Below, piece by piece: positions 18,272-27,810 of a stretch of DNA of 41,396 nt (the first letter of the stretch is position 1; each line of letters opens with the position of its first letter). The notes beneath the pieces are model-generated. The model was given only the letters and a program-made list of their open reading frames with translations. It ran no database searches and was not told the DNA's origin. The position numbers were made by a program, and so were the translations under genes. The stretch lies in contig DASPIR010000014.1 in the NCBI GenBank assembly GCA_035628995.1, positions 1 to 41,396 on the forward strand, given 5' to 3'. This DNA is from Clostridia bacterium. Its GTDB lineage: Bacteria; Bacillota; Clostridia; Lutisporales; Lutisporaceae.

Positions 18272-19252
18272 TTATGGGCGTTCACGGAATGTCAATCTTC
18301 TTAGGTTGTGCAGGAATCCTCTTTTAACTGCTGCAACAGGCTCTCTGATTGCTATATCAGCCATCTTTAAGATACTCTCAAAAGACTTAGCTCCAGCAAT
18401 AAACCTTGCCGGATGGCAAAAAATCGCATCCTGAATACCAATCACTTCGTTAAGCTCATGCTCCCGCTTGCCTGCCCAGGACTTGGGAAGGCTTTTCCTA
18501 TTCCTGTAAGACCCACCGCTGCCTCGTACTGTCTGAATTAGAAATTCTCCATCCCTCGGGAAGATTACAAACAATATCTCTTTCCTAATGTCAATCTCAT
18601 TTAATATGGATGTCCATGGGTAAGGCTTATCCAATACAAGAACTTCTTGCCTTATGCGTTTTCCATATGCTTCGATTATCTGCGCTTTCGCTTTCATTAC
18701 AGCAATTTGCTCATTTAATGCATTATCAAGCACTGAGGACCCAATTTTGACTGCTTCACTAAAGTACTGATTATTTTCTGATATACTGACATCCCATGGC
18801 GGATTAAACCCAGAAATAATAGTTGAAATATTCATTGTAGGAATTATGTTTATAACCGTCCTAACCCCATTATCAATAGCATCAATGCCCTGTATTATGC
18901 CTAGATCAATATGTTGAAAAATTGTTACTGACTCTTCCAAAGACAACTCCTGACATTTTGAATGTATGACTTCTGTTCCAAACCGCCTCCAGATTAAACC
19001 ACAGGCTGCATAAGGTGTTCCGTTTTCACGATATTTCTTCTCAATATTATGGTGGTCGTATTCACCGTCTCCCACATCATAAACTATATCAAGGCTGCCT
19101 AGTATGCCCATATCCCTTGTTCTGACAACTTCTAAATCATAAAGCTCCTTAAGTATAGCTGTTGCCATTACTTCATCGGCATGAAACCGACCATCATGTG
19201 TCCCAACTCTTTTGAATTCCTTTTTTATACTGATAGTATCACTTCTCCTCAC
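18272..19252 (-). CDS. MYG1 family protein (DHH-like metal-dependent hydrolase/exonuclease)
   Basis: A MYG1 (UPF0160) family protein of 326 residues. The conserved opening THDGRFHADEVMA and the metal motif DVGDGEYDHHN near residue 60 are present, followed by the family's C-terminal block (around 215-290). Eukaryotic MYG1 is a 3'-5' RNA exonuclease; bacterial members are uncharacterised as far as I know. The frame opens with GTG at 19252 without a convincing ribosome binding site, and family members often begin near the KRVGTH segment, so the true start may lie a few codons inside. It is the last gene on the minus strand, beyond a tmRNA-like repeat with a terminator, so it is probably separate from the sugar operon. 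Confidence 0.88.
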   Translation of the reverse strand: MRRSDTISIKKEFKRVGTHDGRFHADEVMATAILKELYDLEVVRTRDMGILGSLDIVYDVGDGEYDHHNIEKKYRENGTPYAACGLIWRRFGTEVIHSKCQELSLEESVTIFQHIDLGIIQGIDAIDNGVRTVINIIPTMNISTIISGFNPPWDVSISENNQYFSEAVKIGSSVLDNALNEQIAVMKAKAQIIEAYGKRIRQEVLVLDKPYPWTSILNEIDIRKEILFVIFPRDGEFLIQTVRGSGGSYRNRKSLPKSWAGKREHELNEVIGIQDAIFCHPARFIAGAKSFESILKMADIAIREPVAAVKRGFLHNLRRLTFRERP

Positions 19253-19301
19253 TAAAGCATTAATCCTTGTCTAGTATTTGGCGAAATAACCGCATATATA
19301 C

Positions 19302-19333
19302 AAAAGCACTGCATCAAAAATGCAGCGCTTTTT
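19302..19333 (-). terminator. Terminator following tmRNA-end repeat A
   Basis: On the minus strand AAAAAGCGCTGCAT pairs with ATGCAGTGCTTTT around a short loop, ending in a T run. It lies 21 bases after the tmRNA-like CCA end, as the ssrA terminator would. Confidence 0.75.
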
Positions 19334-19353
19334 ATGTAAATTCACATATTTTT

Positions 19354-19475
19354 TGGTGGAGGCGAGGGGAATCGAGCCCCTTTGGCCAGCGCAGTCAGTG
19401 ATTTAAAATTCCCTCTGCCATACGCACACTGATAGGCTTACAGTGTTAGCAGCTTCATAATGCGTCAGTTACCTC
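19354..19475 (-). repeat. tmRNA 3'-end repeat, copy A
   Basis: The minus strand ends with a T-arm (GGGGCTCGATTCCCC), an acceptor 3' strand CGCCTCC and ACCA: the 3' end of a clostridial tmRNA. About 85 further bases upstream are shared with copy C, including TGACGCATTATGAAGCT and a CACTG...CAGTG hairpin, but the tmRNA 5' end, tag reading frame and first pseudoknot are absent. This is a fragment and not a working ssrA gene. The remainder of the gap up to 19580 shows nothing else. Confidence 0.7.
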
Positions 19476-19580
19476 AAAGCTTTGACAAAAACGTTCACAT
19501 CATTAAAATTTACACTTCTTCATATAGAACATTACTCTATCTTCACAAGTATGGATACTACTTTAGAGATTCCGATAGGA

Positions 19581-20396
19581 CTAAGATAAATTACGTCTAA
19601 ACTCTTTTACTTTAGTCATAAATGTCTTCACCCTATTTTCATCCACAAGGTTTTCAAACTTCCCCTCTATTTTGAAAGTAGTTCCAACAACTGCACCTGA
19701 TGCTATAGAAAGCTGCTTTTCAATGTTATCTAATCGCATTCCTGTATTGGCAAAAACTGGCGTGTCTCCTGCTACATTTGATACGATTTCCAATGATTGT
19801 GAATTGGTTTCTGTGCCTGCAGTCAAGCCTGAAACACACAATGCATCCGGTTTGCAGTTAAAGATTGTGCCCCGAGCAATATCAGCAATTGACCTATCGC
19901 CAATATATTTTGCAGCTTCTGGGACGATGTTAAACAGTAACTTCACGTCTTCTGCCCCAATGTGGGATCTATGGCGCACAACATCTCCACAATTTGTATT
20001 CCAGAGTCCAAAGTCACTGGAATATACCCCTGTGAATATTTCTCTTACAAACCTTGCACCCGTCGCAGCAGCAAGATCAATAGATGCTTTAGGATCCCAT
20101 AAAACATTGACACCAAAAGGCACTGAAATTTCACTCATTAATTCTCCAATGACTCTTGCCATCGAAGCTGTGGTCTCAGGACGTACTGTTGTCATATATG
20201 GCATACTGAACTCATTTGAAAACATAACTGCATCTACTCCACCGTTTTGAAGCGCGTGCAAATCATGGCGTGCTTTTTCCATTACGTTTTTCATTCCTCC
20301 AACCTTATCATAACCCGGGTCTCCAGGCATTGCTTGTAGATGACACATGGCAATAATAGGTTTATTTGTTTTTAGTATATCTATAATCCAGCTCAT
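19581..20396 (-). CDS. BtpA/SgcQ family protein
   Basis: A 271-residue TIM-barrel-type protein of the BtpA/SgcQ family. It shows the family's start (AMCHLQAMPGDPGYD), the strand GGVDAVMFSNEFSMPY and the segment FVREIFTGVYSSDFG. The cyanobacterial BtpA is linked to photosystem I, but most bacterial relatives sit in sugar or nucleoside operons such as E. coli sgc, where the activity is not established. AAAGGAG lies eight bases before ATG. It is the last gene of the ABC-sugar operon, 74 bases after the M42 gene. Confidence 0.87.
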   Translation of the reverse strand: MSWIIDILKTNKPIIAMCHLQAMPGDPGYDKVGGMKNVMEKARHDLHALQNGGVDAVMFSNEFSMPYMTTVRPETTASMARVIGELMSEISVPFGVNVLWDPKASIDLAAATGARFVREIFTGVYSSDFGLWNTNCGDVVRHRSHIGAEDVKLLFNIVPEAAKYIGDRSIADIARGTIFNCKPDALCVSGLTAGTETNSQSLEIVSNVAGDTPVFANTGMRLDNIEKQLSIASGAVVGTTFKIEGKFENLVDENRVKTFMTKVKEFRRNLS

Positions 20397-20470
20397 ATTC
20401 TTTCTCCTTTTTTGGCATACGGTATTAACCTAGCCCATAGCTTATTTACTGTAATTATTATATTTCAATG

Positions 20471-21556
20471 CTATCTCTCGAACTTAGCTCCTGCTTTGAT
20501 AGCATATACTACCGCCATCACCAAGTCACTAGTTAATTCTACATCCTTGATGTCACATAACTCTACTGGTGAATGAGTATATCTTGCCGGTGTTCCTATG
20601 TCAATACCTACAACACCAGTTCCCTCAAGCTGTACATATGCAAGGTCGGTAAGACCACCAATAGACGCACTGCGCTGCAGATTAATCTTTTCTCGCTCGG
20701 CAACACGCTTAACAAGCTTTACCATTCCCGGATGAGGAATCGTTCCGTTGAGAGTCCCTCTTCCATGAAAGTTATACATGCTCATTACCGGACCATTTCC
20801 CATCACGACATCATTCTTACCCACCATATCCGGTGTTTGGCCATCGATATTTACGTCAAGTGCAATTGCAATATCTGGCTTGATAGTCCTTGCTGCCATC
20901 ATTGCACCACGTAAGTTATATTCCTCTTGAACACTTCCCACAAGATAAACATTCGCTTCTGGAGGATTTTCCTTTAATCTATATGCCATATCCATGATAA
21001 TTGCACATGCCACCCTATTATCAAATGATGTGCCATAAGCACGTGTTCCCTGAAGCTTTACAAAATTCGGCTTGTAAACAACCGGAGCGCCAATCTCAAT
21101 TCCAAGTGCTACGACTTGTTCTCGGCTTGTTGCTCCTATATCGATATACAGGTTCATATAAGTGTCCACCTTGTATTTCTCTTCTGCAGGAGTTACATGA
21201 TGACTCTTGACGCCAATAATCCCATCAATCATTTCACCATTTTCAGTCTGAATCTGTACTGGTGTAGCAGGTAGAACCTTTTCAGGAATTCCACCAAGCC
21301 GTTCTAGTCTCAAAAATCCATCAGGATCAATTCTACGTACCATGAAGCCAAGTTGATCCATATGCCCAAACACCATTACAGTCGGAGCTTTCGGATCCGT
21401 TCCGCCCACCTTGGCAATACAGTTGCCAAATGTATCAATAGTAGTTTCATAACCTATCTCTTTGAATCTTTTTTCCATATACGCAGCCATTTTTTGTTCT
21501 GCTCCCGCAAGCGCAGGGATAAGAGCCATTTCTCTCAGTAGAGTCTCCATTCTCAT
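20471..21556 (-). CDS. M42-family metallopeptidase (SgcX/FrvX-like)
   Basis: A 361-residue co-catalytic zinc aminopeptidase of family M42. Visible metal and catalytic residues are His-x-Asp in VFGHMDQLG (near 65), Asp in SFDNRVA (near 178), the Glu-Glu pair in VQEEYNLRG (near 210), Asp in ALDVNIDG (near 234) and His near 330 in YTHSPVE. Relatives form large dodecamers that trim peptides; some, such as SgcX and FrvX, are encoded in carbohydrate operons with unknown substrates. RBS GGAGG precedes ATG. It lies between the FGGY kinase (gap 29 bases) and BtpA genes, arguing for a role linked to that sugar, perhaps removal of an acyl or amino acid group. Confidence 0.93.
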   Translation of the reverse strand: MRMETLLREMALIPALAGAEQKMAAYMEKRFKEIGYETTIDTFGNCIAKVGGTDPKAPTVMVFGHMDQLGFMVRRIDPDGFLRLERLGGIPEKVLPATPVQIQTENGEMIDGIIGVKSHHVTPAEEKYKVDTYMNLYIDIGATSREQVVALGIEIGAPVVYKPNFVKLQGTRAYGTSFDNRVACAIIMDMAYRLKENPPEANVYLVGSVQEEYNLRGAMMAARTIKPDIAIALDVNIDGQTPDMVGKNDVVMGNGPVMSMYNFHGRGTLNGTIPHPGMVKLVKRVAEREKINLQRSASIGGLTDLAYVQLEGTGVVGIDIGTPARYTHSPVELCDIKDVELTSDLVMAVVYAIKAGAKFER

Positions 21557-21585
21557 GCTATAACCTCCAATACTGATTTTTCATA

Positions 21586-23103
21586 TTAATAACTATGCAT
21601 TATCTCTTTAGTACAATTGTAAATTTGGGCATATTTCTCTTTGTAACCACGATAGATTTCCATCTTTTGTACATCAGGAATCGTTACATACTTTTCTCTG
21701 ATCCATCCCTTAACCTCTTGTCTTGACTTGATAAGCCCTACACCAAGCCCTGCGAATATTGCGTCACCATAGGCTGCACCAACTGTTATTTCAGGGATTG
21801 ACTGAATGCAGCCAGTAATATCGCTTATTATTTGCATCCAACCAAGGCTTTTTGTACCTCCTCCAACTGCTGTAATGCGATTAATTGGAGATTCCGAGCT
21901 GCGGATTAACTCCAAACATTGGTCAATGCCATATCCAACACCCTCTAGGACAGCTTTAAATATATGGCTTCTCGTATGTGTTAGGTTCAAACCGAAAATA
22001 ACTCCCTTTGCACTTGGGTCATTAATAGGAAGACGTTCACCGCTAAAATATGGCAAAACTATTACTCCATCTGCCCCCGGGCCTATATTGTCTATCTCAG
22101 CAAACAATGTATCATAAGCATTTGGTCCGCCTAACTGTTCTCTTTCAACTAACTCCTTTGCAAAATTGTCCCTAACCCACCGTGTAAGAGAGCCGGTTGT
22201 AGCCATACCTCCAACCACAGAACTAAACTCTGGAAACACATAGGTTGCACTCCGCATATTTGTGTTTTGTGGTGGTTCATTCATTACTTTTATCATATAT
22301 ACTGTTGAGCCGTACATTATCATAAAGTCTCCCGGTTCTACTACGCCAACGCTAACTGCTTCAGCAGACGCATCAGTGCTCCCTCCAACGACGGGTGTAC
22401 CCTCAGCAAGTCCTGTTTCCTTTGCTGCTCTACCAGTAACATACCCAACTATTTCAGTTGAGTCTACTATTCGCGGCAATCTTTCCTTCTCTGTGATATA
22501 GGATGTTAAGCTGTCATCCCAAGTACCCGTCTTACAGTTATACATGGGTCCAGCTCCACTGGCAGAATACTTATCTAAAATATATTCCCCTGTTAGTCTA
22601 GCAACCAAAAATCCCTGAGTCATGGTGAAATGCGCGGCCTTTTCATAAATTTCAGGTTCATTTTGCTTTATCCATAGAATCTTTGGGCCTGTGAAATCAA
22701 CAGTAAGAGGATTGCCACAGATCTCCTTAATCCTTTCTTCGCCTATAGTGCTGTTTAATTCTTTTATCTGAGGAACTGACCTTGTGTCAATGCCATAGAG
22801 AATGGCATTACGCAGTGGATTGCAGTTTTCATCCACAGGAACCAACGCTGTCGATATGGCACTACAGCCAATAGCAGCTATATCCCGTGGGTTTATTCCT
22901 GTATTTTCTAATAGTCGTTTGGTAATACTGCAAAAATCTGCCCACCAATCACCCATGGGGTCATGTTCTGCCCAACCTGGCTTAGGTATCTTAATAAGAT
23001 GAGGAGACGTCTGCATGTTGAGTATTTTACCATCGGCATCACATAACACACCCTTTGATTCATATGTGCCGACATCAACCCCCAAAAGATACTTTTTATT
23101 CAT
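21586..23103 (-). CDS. FGGY-family carbohydrate kinase (xylulokinase-like)
   Basis: An ATP-dependent sugar or polyol kinase of 505 residues. The N-terminal GVDVGTYESKGVL phosphate loop, the GWAEHDP substrate segment, GGSTDASAE near 240, the signature region PYFSGERLPINDPSAKG (about 350) and the C-terminal GGGTKSLGWMQI are in place. The active-site Asp lies in the GGSTDASAE block. It resembles xylulokinases and LsrK/rhamnulokinase-like enzymes, but the true substrate cannot be read off. It sits between the DeoR gene (gap 73 bases) and the M42 gene and probably phosphorylates the sugar imported by the ABC transporter of the same operon. Confidence 0.92.
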   Translation of the reverse strand: MNKKYLLGVDVGTYESKGVLCDADGKILNMQTSPHLIKIPKPGWAEHDPMGDWWADFCSITKRLLENTGINPRDIAAIGCSAISTALVPVDENCNPLRNAILYGIDTRSVPQIKELNSTIGEERIKEICGNPLTVDFTGPKILWIKQNEPEIYEKAAHFTMTQGFLVARLTGEYILDKYSASGAGPMYNCKTGTWDDSLTSYITEKERLPRIVDSTEIVGYVTGRAAKETGLAEGTPVVGGSTDASAEAVSVGVVEPGDFMIMYGSTVYMIKVMNEPPQNTNMRSATYVFPEFSSVVGGMATTGSLTRWVRDNFAKELVEREQLGGPNAYDTLFAEIDNIGPGADGVIVLPYFSGERLPINDPSAKGVIFGLNLTHTRSHIFKAVLEGVGYGIDQCLELIRSSESPINRITAVGGGTKSLGWMQIISDITGCIQSIPEITVGAAYGDAIFAGLGVGLIKSRQEVKGWIREKYVTIPDVQKMEIYRGYKEKYAQIYNCTKEIMHSY

Positions 23104-23176
23104 AAACGCACCTCTCTTTTTTTAGGTAATCAGTAAAGATAACCATTTCTATTTCCAATGAAAACATGACGTAATT

Positions 23177-23974
23177 CTATCTACTTTTTTCTTTCTGTTC
23201 CAATTCCTTACTCGCAGAAGCAATAATCACCTCAAGACCACCCTCAATAAGCTTCTGTCGGGTTGGCTCATCTATTTTATCAATGATAATCTTATGTACA
23301 TCATATAAATCACAGACATGAGCAAATACCTTTTTATGCAGCTTAGTGCTGTCTGTGACTAAAATGACTTCTTCTGCAGCGCGCATCATAGCCTGCTTGA
23401 CACTCACCTCTCGAAAGGTTCTGTTAGTTATTCCAAGCTCTAAATCCATAGCATCGCAACCTAAAAACAATTTATTTACATGCACCTTTGAAAAGAAATT
23501 TGCTGTTTCCTCCCCGAGCAATGTATAAACTGATTGCTCCAACATCCCTCCGGTCATAATTAGCTTGTTATTCGGATAACGGGCTACTTCCATTCCAATT
23601 TTTAAATCGTTTGTAATAATGGTGACGTTGCTGCTCTTAATATGCCTAGCAACCTCTAGGGTAGTTGACCCTGCATCAAGTATGATAACCTCATCATTAT
23701 TTATCAGCTTTGCTGCACAATTACCAATATTGCGTTTTGCCTCTATATTAATGGCGAATTTACTTTTTGATGGTATTTCGATAGTAATGTGATTTTGAAT
23801 AGACAATGCACCGCCATGGGTTTTTATTACAAGACCCTCTTTAGCAAGCTCATTAATATCGCTTCGTATAGTAACTTTTGAAGCGTTAAACACCTCGCTA
23901 AGTTCGTCGATTTTTGCCTTTTTATGGCTATTTATATACTCTAAGATTTTTTCAATTCTTTCAATTTGAAACAA
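23177..23974 (-). CDS. DeoR/GlpR-family transcriptional regulator
   Basis: A 265-residue DeoR-family regulator. Residues 1-58 form the winged helix (IDELSEVFNASKVTIRSDIN), and the rest is the sugar-phosphate sensor with the DAGSTTLEVARHI and CDAMDLELGITNRTFREV segments. The start is TTG with AGGTAGGTG ahead. It is embedded in the operon between the permease and kinase genes and most likely represses the operon until a phosphorylated sugar, the product of the adjacent kinase, binds. A long palindrome upstream of the first gene (28971-28999) is a candidate operator. Confidence 0.93.
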   Translation of the reverse strand: MFQIERIEKILEYINSHKKAKIDELSEVFNASKVTIRSDINELAKEGLVIKTHGGALSIQNHITIEIPSKSKFAINIEAKRNIGNCAAKLINNDEVIILDAGSTTLEVARHIKSSNVTIITNDLKIGMEVARYPNNKLIMTGGMLEQSVYTLLGEETANFFSKVHVNKLFLGCDAMDLELGITNRTFREVSVKQAMMRAAEEVILVTDSTKLHKKVFAHVCDLYDVHKIIIDKIDEPTRQKLIEGGLEVIIASASKELEQKEKSR

Positions 23975-24025
23975 CTTAATTTCACCTACCTTGATTACTA
24001 TTTCAGTTTTAATTCTTTATTGAAA

Positions 24026-25054
24026 TTACTTATCACTGCTCTTTGCCTTAAGTGCCTTCTGGTTTGTTGTATAGTTTATGGCCATTACTAAAAGTAATAG
24101 AAGACCCCAAACTAAGTCCTTATAAAATGCGTTAAATCGCAGCATATTAAACCCACTTGTTAAAAATTGCAGCGATACAAGCGCAAGCAGCATTCCACTT
24201 ATCTTCCCGTAACCTCCTTTAGGATCTACCCCTCCAAGCAATGCACAAAGTATAGCATGCAACAAATATGAATTTCCATAGTCTGCTTTTGCTGAATTCA
24301 TTCTAGCTAGAAATATTATCCCTACAAAAGAGGATAGGACACCTGAAAATATATAGGTTTTGAGTACCACTGGCAAATTTTCAATTCCAGAAAACCACGA
24401 TGCGATGGAATTAGAGCCATAGAATCGTAATTTAAACCCATAGGATGTATTGTTCAATATAAAAGCAGATATTGACAGTGCTATGATGAACATTATTAGC
24501 ACGATTGGGATTCCTAAGATATGTCCATTCCCTATCACTAAGAATGCCGGTGGGAAATTTGATATTGCCAGACCCTTCGTAAGCACAATTCCTATACCAG
24601 TGAATAAGTTCATCGTGCCCAGAGTGACTAGAATAGGAGGAATGTTGAACTTAGCTATGAAAAAGCCATTTATCAATCCACATACACATCCAATTGCTGT
24701 ACTTATAAAGAAGACAAGTAAAATTGTGAATATAAGCCCTGCTCCTGTTTGTTCCCTGGCACTTACTAGAATAAATGAACAGACTATGGCAGAAAGATTT
24801 GCAATACTAACAATGGAAAGGTCTATGCCACCAGATATAATAACAAAGGTCGTTGCAATTGCTAAAAATCCCAGTTCCGGGAATTGATATGCCATTGACA
24901 TAAAGTTTGCTTTAGACAAAAATAGATTTGGCCTAAGCGAGGACATAAGTATAAAGACAAATATTGTTATCAAAAAGAGTTTATTTATATTCTTATCCTT
25001 TAATAGACTTATAGATTTGCACCTGTCCACATAGTCTAGGACTTTTTTGTACAT
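24026..25054 (-). CDS. Sugar ABC transporter permease (RbsC-like), second
   Basis: A permease of the branched-chain/ribose type (CUT2 family), 342 residues with about nine to ten membrane helices. Family motifs include the SGGIDLS segment near 68 and NGFFIAKFNIPPILVTLGTMN near 125-148 that contacts the ATPase. It has an extra cytoplasmic N-terminal stretch (about 25 residues) and a short tail. It is paired with the permease gene just upstream (gap 61 bases), so a heterodimeric channel is likely, as in the autoinducer-2 and rhamnose transporters. Confidence 0.93.
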   Translation of the reverse strand: MYKKVLDYVDRCKSISLLKDKNINKLFLITIFVFILMSSLRPNLFLSKANFMSMAYQFPELGFLAIATTFVIISGGIDLSIVSIANLSAIVCSFILVSAREQTGAGLIFTILLVFFISTAIGCVCGLINGFFIAKFNIPPILVTLGTMNLFTGIGIVLTKGLAISNFPPAFLVIGNGHILGIPIVLIMFIIALSISAFILNNTSYGFKLRFYGSNSIASWFSGIENLPVVLKTYIFSGVLSSFVGIIFLARMNSAKADYGNSYLLHAILCALLGGVDPKGGYGKISGMLLALVSLQFLTSGFNMLRFNAFYKDLVWGLLLLLVMAINYTTNQKALKAKSSDK

Positions 25055-25115
25055 ACGTAATCACCTCATATGAAAATTTGCGTATCGTAGAACATTTTCA
25101 TCAAGAAATTAACCA

Positions 25116-26108
25116 CTATAATGCAATACCCTTGATTTTTTTCTTCTGATTATATGACTGGATGGACGTGCCTACGATTATTATTACGCCCATGACTACC
25201 TGTTGCCAATATGAAGGTATTTTTAGGAGCGTCAAGCTGTTACTAATAATTGTTATCAGCAGTATCCCAAGTAAAGCTCCGAAAGTCGTTCCCTTTCCCT
25301 CTGCCATGTTTGCACCACCGAGTACAACTGCTGCAATTACTGTAAGTTCATTGCCCACAAGATCTGATGGTACTGACATTCGAAAAAGAGCCGTATGCAT
25401 AAGCCCTGCAAAGCCAGCAAGCGCACCAGTAGCACCATATACAAAGCCCAAGATAAGATTTACGTTTATGCCTACCCTTTTGGCTGCGACAATGTCACCG
25501 CCGATTGCGTACATGCAGCGTCCAAGCATAGTATACTTTAATAGCATAGTGGCAAGTATGTATAATACAATGACAATCAGTACGCCAATATGCAGGCCAC
25601 TTGTTGAACCATCACTATTCTTAATGATGAAAAGCTGCGCCTGCGAGAAGGTTATCATTGACTTCGGAACATTCACTAAAAACATTGTTCCTACCAAGGC
25701 AAGCAGCACCCCACGAAAAAGATTCTGTGTACCTAAGGTGACAATAAAAGAAGGCAACTTGAATCTTGTTATGAAAAATGCATTGACAAGACCAAGAAGG
25801 ATTCCTATCAATGTAGATACTATAAACATAATCGTAATTGAGCCGGTCCACTGCAGAGCAATAAATACCTTTGTTGTCACATACATTGAAAAGGCAGCAA
25901 TAGCCATAAAGGAAACGTCTATCCCCCCCGATATTGTGACAAATAGCACGCCAATACCAAATATGCTTAGTACAAGACACGCCCTTAATATATTAAAGCA
26001 GTTGCCAATTGTTAAAAAACTTGGATTTATAAATCCAAACAGAATTGATAGTCCGATAATTAAAATCATAAGTAAAATTTCGTTTGATTTTAGAAGTTTT
26101 TTAAACAT
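25116..26108 (-). CDS. Sugar ABC transporter permease (RbsC-like), first
   Basis: A CUT2-family permease of 330 residues with about nine to ten membrane helices. SGGIDVSFMAIAAF near 60 and the ITRFKLPSFIVTLGTQNLFR loop near 112-131 mark the family; GGDIVAAKRVGIN near 205 is typical of RbsC proteins. It lies between the ATPase and second permease genes and forms the channel with the latter. Confidence 0.93.
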   Translation of the reverse strand: MFKKLLKSNEILLMILIIGLSILFGFINPSFLTIGNCFNILRACLVLSIFGIGVLFVTISGGIDVSFMAIAAFSMYVTTKVFIALQWTGSITIMFIVSTLIGILLGLVNAFFITRFKLPSFIVTLGTQNLFRGVLLALVGTMFLVNVPKSMITFSQAQLFIIKNSDGSTSGLHIGVLIVIVLYILATMLLKYTMLGRCMYAIGGDIVAAKRVGINVNLILGFVYGATGALAGFAGLMHTALFRMSVPSDLVGNELTVIAAVVLGGANMAEGKGTTFGALLGILLITIISNSLTLLKIPSYWQQVVMGVIIIVGTSIQSYNQKKKIKGIAL

Positions 26109-26172
26109 TTGCTTTCCCCCGTGTTAGTTTCATTACGAAGGTATGACCGGGGTTGTGAATCACAACCTGCTG

Positions 26173-27675
26173 CTATGCGTAAATATACTCTTCAATCAAC
26201 TTACGCTCAAGCTCTTCTATGGTTGTCTCCGTGCTTAATACCTCCGACACCACATTACCCTGGTTCATTACCATTATTCGGTTACAAATCATCAATATCT
26301 CAGGAATATCATCCGATATCACTATTATGCCTATACCTGTTTTAGCTAGATTTTTGATTACTTCATGTATTTCGCTTTTGGAGCCTACATCCACTCCAAC
26401 AGTCGGGCAGTTTAGTATAAGTATTTTGGGGTTTGCTGCAAGCCATTTAACAAGAACTACCTTTTGCTGGTTGCCTCCAGATAGGGATTTTGCTTGCTTG
26501 TCATATGCCATCCCCTCAATCTTTATGCTATTTAAGCCTTTCTCCATCTGTAATTTCATCTTATTTTTGTCGAGGTTCTTTATTTTTCCTAAGAGTTTGT
26601 CAATAATGCAAATCACTGAGTTTTCACCTATAGTCTGTTCCATATGAAGCCCTTCAGTGAGTCGGTCCTCCGGTACATATCCAATATTGCTTTTTATAGC
26701 ATCTTGGACACTCTCCATTCTTGTTCGTACCCCATTCACAAAAATCTCGCCACTACTAGCTGGCATAAGTCCGAAAAGCGATTTCGCAAGTTCGGTTCTC
26801 CCACAGCCGAGAAGACCTGTGATTCCAAGAATCTCCCCAGGCATCAGATTAAAGCTTACATTAGAAAAATGATTGGTTAAGCTTAAGTTCTTAACCTCCA
26901 TAAGCGACTTTTCATCTTTTAGTTCAAAGATGTATGGCTCCGCTTCAATTTCCTTACCTGTAATATAATAAATGAGTTCTCTCTTGCTTAAGTCCTTTGC
27001 ATCTCCATCAAAAACGTTCATTCCATTTCGTAAAACTGTAATCTTCTGCGAAATTGTTAGCACCTCATCCAACTTATGGCTTACAAACAGCACTGCAATT
27101 CCTTTTTTATGCAGCTCCTCAACAATATTATAGAGAGATATGATCTCTTTATAGGTAAGTGCAGTTGTTGGCTCATCCATAATGATTAGTTTTGCATCCT
27201 GAAGTATGGCTCTAGCTATTGCTACAAGTTGCTTCTGTGCTACATTCAAATCGCCAACCAGGGCATTTAAGTCTATAGTAATCCTCAGGTTGTCTAGTGA
27301 TTTTTGCGCCATGTCCTTCATTTCCTTCCAATTGACCATCTTCCGATTTTGTGAAAGAAATGAATTCATAGTAATATTCTCGGCGACTGTCATGTTTGGA
27401 AAGAGAGAAAAATCTTGATAGATTATCTGTATACCTTCTTTGATTGATTCCATCGGACTAATTTTTTTGCAATGCTTACCATTAATGAAAATATCTCCGC
27501 TATCATGTGTATAAAAGCCTGAAATAATTTTTATAAGCGTTGATTTACCGCACCCATTTTCACCAATCAAACAACGAGACTCACCAGCTTCAATGGAAAA
27601 ATCAACATCATTTAGAGCTTTCACACCATAAAACGCTTTGTTAATACCCTTTAGCTCAAGTAGTTTTATACCCAT
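26173..27675 (-). CDS. Sugar ABC transporter ATP-binding protein (RbsA/MglA-like)
   Basis: A duplicated ATPase of about 500 residues that powers the CUT2 transporter. The first half has Walker A GENGCGKS and an atypical signature (LNVAQKQLV), with Walker B LIIMDEP; the second half has a degenerate P-loop GLLGCGRTE and a good LSGGNQQKV signature, with Walker B KILILNCPTVGVDVG. This asymmetry is normal for the family. NCP replaces the usual DEP in the second Walker B, so the second site is probably inactive. I prefer the ATG at 27675 (AGTAGGA six bases ahead) to an ATG six codons upstream (27693), which has no binding site. It is 135 bases downstream of the binding-protein gene, with a stable hairpin between. 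Confidence 0.9.
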   Translation of the reverse strand: MGIKLLELKGINKAFYGVKALNDVDFSIEAGESRCLIGENGCGKSTLIKIISGFYTHDSGDIFINGKHCKKISPMESIKEGIQIIYQDFSLFPNMTVAENITMNSFLSQNRKMVNWKEMKDMAQKSLDNLRITIDLNALVGDLNVAQKQLVAIARAILQDAKLIIMDEPTTALTYKEIISLYNIVEELHKKGIAVLFVSHKLDEVLTISQKITVLRNGMNVFDGDAKDLSKRELIYYITGKEIEAEPYIFELKDEKSLMEVKNLSLTNHFSNVSFNLMPGEILGITGLLGCGRTELAKSLFGLMPASSGEIFVNGVRTRMESVQDAIKSNIGYVPEDRLTEGLHMEQTIGENSVICIIDKLLGKIKNLDKNKMKLQMEKGLNSIKIEGMAYDKQAKSLSGGNQQKVVLVKWLAANPKILILNCPTVGVDVGSKSEIHEVIKNLAKTGIGIIVISDDIPEILMICNRIMVMNQGNVVSEVLSTETTIEELERKLIEEYIYA

Positions 27676-27741
27676 TCCCATTCCTACTTTCATGACATTT
27701 TGCTAAATGTTTGCATTAAATCTTTTTCCATACATATAAGA

Positions 27742-27782
27742 CATTTGGATGAAATAAGCATCATTCTTATTTCATCCAAATG
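27742..27782 (-). terminator. Intra-operon hairpin between binding-protein and ATPase genes
   Basis: Perfect 17-base arms (CATTTGGATGAAATAAG and its complement) enclose a seven-base loop. No U-tract follows on the minus strand, so it is better seen as an mRNA-stabilising or attenuating hairpin that keeps the binding protein in excess of the membrane subunits. Confidence 0.6.
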
Positions 27783-27810
27783 CAAATAATCTCCATGTAT
27801 GTCAGTCTGT

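Noticed and set aside
25162-26127. Long open frame on the plus strand opposite the permease gene
   Set aside because: It is antisense to a clear membrane permease and its translation is low-complexity without any family features.
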